Positions 28,393 to 35,572 of a DNA stretch of 46,687 nt are shown here, piece after piece. The position numbers and the translations under genes are program-made. This DNA is from Fimbriimonadia bacterium (lineage in GTDB: Bacteria > Armatimonadota > Fimbriimonadia > Fimbriimonadales > JABRVX01), in assembly GCA_039961735.1 (NCBI GenBank), contig JABRVX010000036.1:1-46687 (forward strand), given 5' to 3'. The notes below the pieces were generated by a model that saw nothing but the letters and a program-made list of their open reading frames with translations, was not told where the DNA came from and did not search any database. Numbering within the stretch: position 1 is the first letter of the stretch; each line of letters opens with the position of its first letter.

Positions 28393-28785
28393 ATGCACAA
28401 GCAACCCAGCAAGTGCCCGGTGTGCGACGGGGCCTTTCATATTTCGGAACTGACATGTGACGTCTGCCACTCCGTGCTGCGAGGCGAGTTCGCGCCGTCT
28501 CGATTCGAGCGACTGGACAAGGACCAGGCCAACTTTTTGGAGGTGTTCCTTCGCTGCCGAGGCGTGCTGAACAGCGTCGAGCGAGAACTCGGGATTTCCT
28601 ATCCCACCGTGCGCTCGCGTCTGGACGCCCTACTCGAGGCGTTGGGTCTGACGCCCGCGTCTGCACAGGAATCCGATGTGCGCCCCGCCGAGAAGGCCAA
28701 AGCTCGGCTGGAGATCCTCGACAAGTTGGAAAAGGGCGAGATCGCCCCGGACGAAGCAGCGGCCGCGCTGCGCAACCTGAAATAG
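28393..28785 (+). CDS. DUF2089-family zinc-ribbon/HTH protein
   Basis: A 130-aa protein with an N-terminal zinc ribbon (C8, C11, C22, C25) and a helix-turn-helix-like core, GVLNSVERELGISYPTVRSRLDALLEALG. This is the DUF2089 architecture and suggests a DNA-binding regulator. The C-terminal 35 residues (LEKGEIAPDEAAAALRNLK) resemble a SHOCT-like short helical motif. GAGGAGGG precedes the ATG. It is followed 12 nt later by the DUF4097 gene; this pairing is common, and the regulator may control its partner. Confidence 0.9.
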   Translation: MHKQPSKCPVCDGAFHISELTCDVCHSVLRGEFAPSRFERLDKDQANFLEVFLRCRGVLNSVERELGISYPTVRSRLDALLEALGLTPASAQESDVRPAEKAKARLEILDKLEKGEIAPDEAAAALRNLK

Positions 28786-28797
28786 GGAGAGAGAACG

Positions 28798-29976
28798 ATG
28801 CGTGAAGAGATACAGCGTATCACGCAGATGGTCCAAGATGGCAAGCTGACCCCCGAAGAGGCGAGCGACCTCATTGAGGCCATCACCGCCGGCTCACGAA
28901 CCGAGCGCGCCGAAGGAGAAGAGCGAGAGGAAGGGGCTCGCCGCGACACGTTCGACGAACTGTTCAAAGCCGTGGATCGCGTGACCCGTGACGCGATGGA
29001 GAGGGTCAACTGGCCCGAAATCGCTGAGAAGATCCGCAGCGCCACGCGTACCGGTTGGGACCGCATCAAGACGGACCTGGAGCAAGTGGGCCGCGGCGAC
29101 TGGAAGAACCTCTTCGGCCGCCACACCGAGGAGAAGAAGCAGGAACTGGAACTGGACATAGAGCCCGGCGCCACCCTGCGCTTCGATCTGCCAAACGGCG
29201 ACGTGAAGGTGATCGGAGGCTCCTCCGATCCGAAGGTGGTTGCGCGCGCCGAGATCCGCGGCAAAGACGAAGAGGAAACGCGCAGGCGGGCCGATGCTTG
29301 GACACTGCTGTTGGAGCAGACCGGCGACGAAGCCGTGCTGAAAATCCCCGGACAGGGTTCCGGCACCGTGCACACCGATCTCGAGGTGTATGTGCCCGCG
29401 GGCGTCAAGCTAGACGTGAAGACTGCCTCGGGCGATGTCGAAATCCGCAACACGCGTGCCGCCGTGAAGCTCACCACACACAGTGGAAATTGCTCCATCA
29501 GTGGCGCAGCTGATAGGCTGACTGTGGTCGCCACCTCGGGCGATGTGTCCGTCAAAGAGTTCGATGGCACGCAGATGACGGTGGAGACGCGCTCGGGCGA
29601 TATCAGCCTGAACGAAGTGCACGCCAACATCAATGTGCGCACGGCCAGCGGCGACCTTTCGCTGAACAAGGTGACGGGCGATGCAATCTCGGCGGAGGCG
29701 ATCAGCGGCGACGTGGACGTGGTGTTCGCAGAACCGTTCGACGGCGCGTGCAACCTGCGGGCCGTGAACGGGGACATTCACATCGCTGCGCCCGATGGGT
29801 CGTCCTGCCGGGTGATTCTGTCTTCTATCAGCGGCGAGGTATCCAGCGGCGTGTCGCTGCGGGACGAGATTCGGTCCGAGAAACGCCTGACCGGCACGCT
29901 GGGCGACGGCGACGGCTCACTGGACGCCAGCGCCATTAGCGGCGACGTCTCGCTGGAGATGAAGTCGTCGGCGTAG
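28798..29976 (+). CDS. DUF4097 beta-repeat protein with N-terminal SHOCT-like segment
   Basis: A 392-aa protein. Residues 1-35 (RITQMVQDGKLTPEEASDLIEAI) resemble the end of the preceding DUF2089 protein. An acidic helical linker leads to a DUF4097 putative-adhesin domain from about residue 115 onward, made of nine or so short repeats of the form SGDVxI: TASGDVEI, THSGNCSI, ATSGDVSV, TRSGDISL, TASGDLSL, AISGDVDV and so on, likely a beta-helix. No signal peptide or span is seen, so it is probably cytoplasmic. A GGGAGAGAG site precedes the ATG. Such proteins are often paired with regulators, but their role is unknown. Confidence 0.9.
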   Translation: MREEIQRITQMVQDGKLTPEEASDLIEAITAGSRTERAEGEEREEGARRDTFDELFKAVDRVTRDAMERVNWPEIAEKIRSATRTGWDRIKTDLEQVGRGDWKNLFGRHTEEKKQELELDIEPGATLRFDLPNGDVKVIGGSSDPKVVARAEIRGKDEEETRRRADAWTLLLEQTGDEAVLKIPGQGSGTVHTDLEVYVPAGVKLDVKTASGDVEIRNTRAAVKLTTHSGNCSISGAADRLTVVATSGDVSVKEFDGTQMTVETRSGDISLNEVHANINVRTASGDLSLNKVTGDAISAEAISGDVDVVFAEPFDGACNLRAVNGDIHIAAPDGSSCRVILSSISGEVSSGVSLRDEIRSEKRLTGTLGDGDGSLDASAISGDVSLEMKSSA

Positions 29977-30066
29977 CAGTGCTGGAGTTGGTGGCCGGGG
30001 TGCAGTACATGTCGGCGTAATGTTCGCTGGAAACAGTGCCCTCGGTGCTGCAAGCCATCTAAGATC

Positions 30067-30095
30067 GGCCGGCGGGGGGTGAACTCCCGCCGGCC
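30067..30095. terminator. Hairpin between convergent DUF4097 and tdh genes
   Basis: Arms 30067-30076 (GGCCGGCGGG) and 30086-30095 are perfectly complementary across a 9-nt loop. No T-run follows on either strand. Its place between two convergent genes fits a bidirectional terminator. Confidence 0.6.
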
Positions 30096-30145
30096 GCCAC
30101 GTCTGTACCGCCCACCATCTCGAGTGGGACGCCCCGGTATAGTGG

Positions 30146-31174
30146 TTAGTCAACGGTGAAGACGACCTTGCCGCACTCGCCCTTCGTGATGAGCTCCATC
30201 GCTTTGTCGAACTCGGTGTAGTGCAGGTGGTGAGTGATCACCGAGCGGATATCGAGCCTGCCCGATGATAGAAGCTCGCCCATTTGGTCCCAAGTCTCCC
30301 ACAGCCTGCGCCCCACGATACCTTGCAGTTCCAACCCCTTGAAGATCACCTTGTCCATGTCCACTGTCAGGTTCATGGGGAAGATGCCGAGCATGCTGAT
30401 GCGGCCGCCCGCACGCGTACACTCCACCGCCTGCTCGAATGCCTGCGGGTGCCCCGACATCTCCAGTGCGACGTCCACGCCGACGCCGCCCGTGGCATCG
30501 TACACCTGCTTCACTACGTCATCTCTTGTTGGGTTCAGGAGCAGGTCAGCACCCACTGCTTCTGCCATCGCTAGCCGATAGTCACTAACTTCCGTGACGA
30601 TGACCTTACCGCTGCCACAGGCTTTAGCAATCGCCACGGAGAAGAGGCCGATGGGTCCCATGCCGAGAACGAGCACGCTGCGTCCTTCGATCGGTCCAGC
30701 CAGAGTGGTATGCACCGCGTTGCCGAGAGGGTCCTGCACGGTAGCCACCTCGGGTGGCACGGTGGTATCGGTAACCCGCGCGTTGGCCTCCGGCACTACC
30801 AGCCAGGGCGCGAAGCACCCATCGATGTCCACCCCGATGATGCGCGTGTTAGCGCACACGTGCCCTTGCCCCGCCCGACACTGCACGCACTCACCACACA
30901 CGATGTGCGACTCTCCCGCAACGAAGTCGCCTACGCGAACGCGCTCCACACCCTCGCCGACCTCCTCGACGATGCCACACCACTCGTGGCCGATTACGCG
31001 TGGAGGGCGGATGCGACCGGCGGCCCAGGGGTCCCACTTCCAGATGTGATAGTCGGTCCCGCAGATGCTCGTTCTCTGAACTCGGACCTTGACTGTGCCA
31101 GGGGTGACGGAGGGCTCGGGGACATCAATAAGGTCGCAGCCGGGGGCGGGCTGCGTTTTGGCAATGGCTTTCAC
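30146..31174 (-). CDS. tdh: L-threonine 3-dehydrogenase-like zinc alcohol dehydrogenase
   Basis: Oxidises L-threonine to 2-amino-3-ketobutyrate with NAD+. GTG 31174 was chosen because AAGGAG lies upstream and the product then begins MKAIAK and is 342 aa long, nearly the length of E. coli Tdh (341). It has catalytic zinc ligands C38 and H63-E64 in GHEWCG, a structural zinc set C93, C96, C99 and C107, and the nucleotide-binding fold VLVLGMGPIGLFSVAIAKA. ALEMSGHPQAF and VIFKGLELQGIVGR match threonine dehydrogenase closely. ATG 31201 is an alternative start. The partner gene kbl is not adjacent, so another polyol/alcohol dehydrogenase activity cannot be excluded. Confidence 0.85.
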   Translation of the reverse strand: MKAIAKTQPAPGCDLIDVPEPSVTPGTVKVRVQRTSICGTDYHIWKWDPWAAGRIRPPRVIGHEWCGIVEEVGEGVERVRVGDFVAGESHIVCGECVQCRAGQGHVCANTRIIGVDIDGCFAPWLVVPEANARVTDTTVPPEVATVQDPLGNAVHTTLAGPIEGRSVLVLGMGPIGLFSVAIAKACGSGKVIVTEVSDYRLAMAEAVGADLLLNPTRDDVVKQVYDATGGVGVDVALEMSGHPQAFEQAVECTRAGGRISMLGIFPMNLTVDMDKVIFKGLELQGIVGRRLWETWDQMGELLSSGRLDIRSVITHHLHYTEFDKAMELITKGECGKVVFTVD

Positions 31175-31272
31175 GCGGATCGGTTCTCCTTCTGCACCCA
31201 TTGTACTCGCCGTCGCTGAACCGCGGCGGCACGGGCCCGGGAAGGACACCCGAATGCTGTAAGATGTGATCT

Positions 31273-32664
31273 GTGGAGCGACGACGGCAGCTTCTGCCCA
31301 ACCATGACTTTCGCGAGGCCCTGAACGGCTGGGAGACGATGGGTAAGGGTGCCACACTGGTGCGTTCGGGAGGCGCCCGGCTTCTCGTGCTGTTGAGTGA
31401 CGAAGCGGAGCCTGCGGTCATCACGTCCAGCCCCATCGAGGTGGTACCCGGTGCGACCTACCGGCTCGGTGCTCATGCCGAGCGCCTGGAAGGAAGCGCA
31501 GCCTTGCGGGTAGCCTGGATCGGTGAACGAGCCTCTGATACCGCAGGATCGGCCATACCATTAGTCTCTTTGCATTGCGTGCAGGAAGTGGACGCTCCTC
31601 GATGGGCCAGATACGCCATCGTCGGCGTCGGCACGCTGGCTGGCTCGTTAGCCCTCCGCTCGATCAGCTTTGAAGCGGTCGGGCCGAGACTGGCGGTCTC
31701 CGAGTTCGATACCCCACAGCCGGTGGTACAGGTCGGACGGGTGGCGGGGCTCCGGTGCGTGGTGACCAACACGGGGAGCGAGGCCCTGGAGCATCCGGTC
31801 GCCGAGTTGCGCGCAGGCCGCGAGCTACTTGCCCCCGGCGTGGAACCAGAGAAAACGCTGCCAAACCTGCTTCCTGGAGAGAGTGCGGTCGCGGAGTGGG
31901 GAATCGCACCATACGAGCCGGGGCTATTCGGCGCGGTTGTTCGCGTCCGTGGGGGAGGCATCGCGGTCGAGTGCGGTACCGACGTGGTTGCTAGCAATCC
32001 GCCGATCCGGTCAGAGCCTCGACATCGAGGCGTATGGACTCGGCGCTCGATCATTTCGGTGGCTACGGCCAGCTTCCGCGTGGTTCTTCCTCGGTCCGAA
32101 CTGGGGTTTGGAGCCGGGCAGTTCGAGCTGGGTGATCCGTTGCACTTCGCGGGATGGGTCAGGTCCCTGGCGACGGCGGTGGGCGAGCCAGGGGAACCGC
32201 CGCGCGCGCTCTACGGCAAGCGCTCACGGGTCGAAGGCACGTCGCTCACGATGAGCAATCACGACCAGTGGGCGGCATGGGTCATTTCAGCCACTCCCAG
32301 GCCGGAGCGCTCGCGACTGGCGCTGTTTTGCCGATACGAAGCCAAAGAGGCACACCGGCTGACCGGATTACAAGGCCCGAGCATCTGCCTGCCGGATGGT
32401 GCTGAGCCGGCCGACTACGCCGAGTCGGAGACCGGCTGCGCAATGACATTGAAGCTGGGCCGTACTCACTATGGGATTGCCGTCCACTGGCCCAAGCACG
32501 ACGCCTCGGACGGTAGAGTCGTGGTGTCACGAGGGCGAAACGGGCGCCTGCACGGCATGCTGGTCCTCGCCCGCCAAACGCTGCGGCCCGGAGTGGACCT
32601 GACACTCGCTCAGGAACTATGGATGGGTCGAGCCCAGAGCGCGCAAGAGGCCCTGGAACGCTGA
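31273..32664 (+). CDS. Multidomain beta-sandwich protein, carbohydrate-binding-like, function unknown
   Basis: 463 aa from GTG 31273; no clear ribosome binding site and no signal peptide, so the start is uncertain. The N-terminus LLPNHDFREALNGWE and the following beta-strands (about 1-140) resemble CBM4/9-type modules, which often open with a 'xNGDFExGxxGW' pattern. Residues of about 150-245 contain CVVTNTGSEALEHPVAELRAG and LLPGESAVAEWGI, like CARDB or NPCBM-associated Ig-like domains. The C-terminal half (about 250-463) has no motif I can name. It diverges from tdh across 98 nt and converges on the next gene with 13 nt between stops. Confidence 0.72.
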   Translation: MERRRQLLPNHDFREALNGWETMGKGATLVRSGGARLLVLLSDEAEPAVITSSPIEVVPGATYRLGAHAERLEGSAALRVAWIGERASDTAGSAIPLVSLHCVQEVDAPRWARYAIVGVGTLAGSLALRSISFEAVGPRLAVSEFDTPQPVVQVGRVAGLRCVVTNTGSEALEHPVAELRAGRELLAPGVEPEKTLPNLLPGESAVAEWGIAPYEPGLFGAVVRVRGGGIAVECGTDVVASNPPIRSEPRHRGVWTRRSIISVATASFRVVLPRSELGFGAGQFELGDPLHFAGWVRSLATAVGEPGEPPRALYGKRSRVEGTSLTMSNHDQWAAWVISATPRPERSRLALFCRYEAKEAHRLTGLQGPSICLPDGAEPADYAESETGCAMTLKLGRTHYGIAVHWPKHDASDGRVVVSRGRNGRLHGMLVLARQTLRPGVDLTLAQELWMGRAQSAQEALER

Positions 32665-32677
32665 GTCACTAGGACGC

Positions 32678-33235
32678 TTACGGCCCGAGCAAACCGGTAT
32701 TGTCCTTTACCGCGGGCGGTTTCGAGGTCGCCTTCTCCTCGGTGCCCGACTTCGCGGGGACCAGGATGGGTCCGCTAAAGGTACTGACCGCGCCGTTCAC
32801 GTAGGTGAGGACGAGCCGGTAGTATGCTGCTTCCTTCGGCGGCTCCTTGCTGAACGAAATCGGCAGCTTCTCGAAACGGTGCCGAAGCACTTCCTTCTTG
32901 CTCTTGTCCAGAAGCACAACGTAGGCCCCACTGAGGAACTCGCTGCGCCCGTCCCACACGATGGACAGCTTGCCATCCGCTGCGACTTCGACATCCAGAG
33001 TCTCGGACATCCTGGGCACGATGTTCCGCAGGTAGGGGTCGGACAGCCAGCCGGCAGCAATCGCCCGCCGATTCGCCTCTTCCAAATCAAACGGGCCGGG
33101 CACTATGTCCACGGTATACGGGCCCCAGCGGTTGTCCTGAATGATCGTGTTGGGACCGACCGGCTCGAACGCCTGACCATGAGCCACCATGAGACCGATG
33201 AGCAGTAAGCCGACCCCTGCGATGCCTCGTCTCAC
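32678..33235 (-). CDS. Small exported protein of unknown function
   Basis: GTG 33235 is the likely start: GGGAGG lies 6 nt upstream and the product (185 aa) then opens with a signal peptide, VRRGIAGVGLLLIGLMVAHG. The mature part has FEPVGPNTIIQDNRWGPY and several beta-strand segments (KLSIVWDGRSEFLSGAYVVL, YYRLVLTYVNGAVSTFSGPI), suggesting an Ig-like or fibronectin-type fold. The tail is Lys/Pro-rich. I do not recognise the family. Confidence 0.72.
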   Translation of the reverse strand: MRRGIAGVGLLLIGLMVAHGQAFEPVGPNTIIQDNRWGPYTVDIVPGPFDLEEANRRAIAAGWLSDPYLRNIVPRMSETLDVEVAADGKLSIVWDGRSEFLSGAYVVLLDKSKKEVLRHRFEKLPISFSKEPPKEAAYYRLVLTYVNGAVSTFSGPILVPAKSGTEEKATSKPPAVKDNTGLLGP

Positions 33236-33481
33236 TTCGCACCTCCCGGAGATTGCGGTAATGCTGTATCCATTGTAATTGGACGCGAAAGCCGATCTTC
33301 GGTTCCGCGAAGGCCGGAGATGCGTCATTGTCGGTGCCACCGAGCCTCGACGAAGAAATCGTAGGATAAGCAGGAATCTTTGGCATGACTAGATAATTAT
33401 ATTTTTCACATACTAGGGTGCTCGGGCAGGACCCACGAAGACCTGACTGCCGGTGAACCCCCCATTACAGGAGCAAAGGTC

Positions 33482-34642
33482 ATGCGAAGTAAGAGACAGG
33501 CGAGCACGGGCGTTTCGCTCGCGCTGCTCGCCTTGAGCATTTGCACCGCAGCGGCGGCGCAAGATCGTGGCAGCACGGATCGTTCTGTCCCGGACTGGGT
33601 CAACCGGATCTCGATCTCAGGACGCGCGTTCCTTCGGTACAGCTACGAGCTGGACTCTTCCAAGGACGACTTCAACGAGTTCTCCGTGGACCGGGTGTAC
33701 TTGACGTTCAGGTCCAAAGTCTCGGAGAAGAGCACGGTGCAATACACGCTCGAGGGCGGCGAGATCCGTGATGCTGATTATCGTCTGTCCGACGGCAACC
33801 TCGAGAAGGTCTCGACTTCGATGGACGTTCAGACGAAGTATTTCTTCTTCGAGGTCACGGATGCGCTCTATCGCACGGGCTTCGTGCGCGTTGGGCAGGC
33901 ACCGCAGCCCTGGGTACCGTTCCAGGAAGACCTCTGGGGCTATCGCGTGCAGGGCACGGTGTTTTCGGACCGCTCCGGCTACTTGAGCTCCACGGACCTC
34001 GGACTTAGCTTCGGCGGGACGATCCCAGACGGCTACGGCAGTTGGCACGGGGCGTTCGTGAACGGAGAAGGCTGGAAGAGCCCAGAGCGCGGCAAGCACA
34101 AGGACTTCCACTTTCGGGCTACGGTGTACCCATTCGCGAAGAGCCCTGAGGCGGTCAAGAACCTTTTCGTGTCTGGATTTTTTTCGACCGGTGCGTACGA
34201 CGACGTAAGCGCAGGGCCGCGCGATCGCGAGCGCGCAATCGGGCAGATCGGCTATCGGAAGGCGGGCTCGGTCTACCTTGGGGCGGAGTACCTGTGGGCG
34301 TCCGACCCCGCAGACAAGATGAAAGCTCGATACCCGAGCCTCGCAGCGCGATCCGGTCAGATTTCCGATGCACGGGGCTACTCGGTATATGGTGTCTTGA
34401 ATGTAGGCGTGTTAGGCAGAGGGGCCGACGCGGCGAAGTGGGACATCTTAGCGCGCTTCGACAACCTAGACCCCGACAACGAGATAGCAGACAACGACGT
34501 CGAGCGCTGGATTGTCGGTGTCAGTCACCGGTTCAGCTCGAATGTGCTCGCCCTACTGGATTACGAGACCGTGGAGTATGCAAGCGGAGCGGGCAAGCCC
34601 GACGAGCGACGCATTTCGTTGCGGGCCGACATAAAGTTCTAA
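33482..34642 (+). CDS. Outer-membrane beta-barrel porin (phosphate-selective porin-like)
   Basis: A 386-aa protein with a signal peptide (residues 1-27, ending TAAAAQ) and alternating beta-strands through to a C-terminal Phe (LRADIKF), the usual outer-membrane insertion signature. YLTFRSKVSEKSTVQYTLEGG, RVGQAPQPWVPFQEDLWGYR and DILARFDNLDPDNE resemble the OprO/OprP-like porin group. An AGGAG site precedes the ATG. It is the first gene of a three-gene set with the ferredoxin and the molybdoenzyme, 9 nt ahead of the former, so it probably admits that enzyme's substrate, likely an oxyanion. An A+T-rich stretch at about 33385-33415 may hold the promoter. Confidence 0.85.
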   Translation: MRSKRQASTGVSLALLALSICTAAAAQDRGSTDRSVPDWVNRISISGRAFLRYSYELDSSKDDFNEFSVDRVYLTFRSKVSEKSTVQYTLEGGEIRDADYRLSDGNLEKVSTSMDVQTKYFFFEVTDALYRTGFVRVGQAPQPWVPFQEDLWGYRVQGTVFSDRSGYLSSTDLGLSFGGTIPDGYGSWHGAFVNGEGWKSPERGKHKDFHFRATVYPFAKSPEAVKNLFVSGFFSTGAYDDVSAGPRDRERAIGQIGYRKAGSVYLGAEYLWASDPADKMKARYPSLAARSGQISDARGYSVYGVLNVGVLGRGADAAKWDILARFDNLDPDNEIADNDVERWIVGVSHRFSSNVLALLDYETVEYASGAGKPDERRISLRADIKF

Positions 34643-34651
34643 AGGAGACGG

Positions 34652-35530
34652 ATGATGGATAAGCACTCTTCCACTGCGGCCCCTGAGAGCCGCGCACGAG
34701 GGGGTCCTCGTTCGCGGGACACCGTCATGACACGTCGTGAGATGAACCGCACTCTGCTGAAGATGGGAGCCGGAGCCCTTGCGGCGGCGCTCGGCGCGAC
34801 CTCTGTCGTCAAGGCTGCTTCTAGCATCACCAACACTGCGTCATCCGTTCGCACGAAGCGACGCTACGGCATGGTGATAGATGTGCTTCGTTGCGTGGGG
34901 TGTCGGTCTTGTGTCGCGGCGTGCAAGATGGAAAACAGGACGCCACCTGGTGTGGCATACAACAAGGTGACGGAGACTTACTTGGGCAAGATGCGTAATG
35001 ACAGGCCTGTCTTCCTGACGCAGCCGTGCTTTCACTGTGAGAAGCCGGCGTGCTTGCCGGTGTGCCCCGTAAAACCCAAGGCTGCCACGTACAAGCGGGC
35101 GGTGGACGGGATCGTGGTCGTGGACTACGATCTATGTATCGGCTGTCAGGCGTGCGTGGAAGCATGCCCGTATGGGGCGAGGTCGTTCGACGAAGGCGAC
35201 AACTACATCGTTTTCGAGTCGAGCGAGGTGTTCGCACGCGTGCCTTCACCCGAGTACGATCAGTATCGGCTGCGCAAGGAAGACGAGCCACCGATCTACA
35301 CTGCGCGCAAGTGCACGTTCTGCTTGCATCTTCAGGATGAGAACGGCATGTACTCCAAGAAGGAAGGGCGGTGGCCGGCTTGTGCCAAGACCTGCACCGG
35401 TCACGCCATCCACTTCGGCGATTTCAACGATCCGGACAGCGAGGTATCGAGGCTCCTCATGTCCGGCCGAAAGAGGGTGCGACTCCATGAGTCACTCGGT
35501 CTCGAGCCGAATGTCTACTACCTGCTGTAA
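34652..35530 (+). CDS. Four-cluster ferredoxin-type electron-transfer subunit (DmsB/NrfC/PsrB-like)
   Basis: A 292-aa iron-sulfur protein with four Cys clusters: CVGCRSCVAACK, CFHCEKPACLPVCPVK, CIGCQACVEACPYG and CTFC...CAKTC, expected to bind four [4Fe-4S] centres. The N-terminal 56 residues look like an export signal with RR at 28-29 (TRREMNRTLLK) followed by a hydrophobic stretch, a poor match to the Tat consensus. It may instead travel with the Tat-exported catalytic subunit. AAGGAG precedes the ATG. It is the partner of the next gene, 42 nt downstream. Confidence 0.92.
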   Translation: MMDKHSSTAAPESRARGGPRSRDTVMTRREMNRTLLKMGAGALAAALGATSVVKAASSITNTASSVRTKRRYGMVIDVLRCVGCRSCVAACKMENRTPPGVAYNKVTETYLGKMRNDRPVFLTQPCFHCEKPACLPVCPVKPKAATYKRAVDGIVVVDYDLCIGCQACVEACPYGARSFDEGDNYIVFESSEVFARVPSPEYDQYRLRKEDEPPIYTARKCTFCLHLQDENGMYSKKEGRWPACAKTCTGHAIHFGDFNDPDSEVSRLLMSGRKRVRLHESLGLEPNVYYLL

Positions 35531-35572
35531 CGACAAACGCGCGACCTCATAGTGAGAGGGGAGGAAACCACG

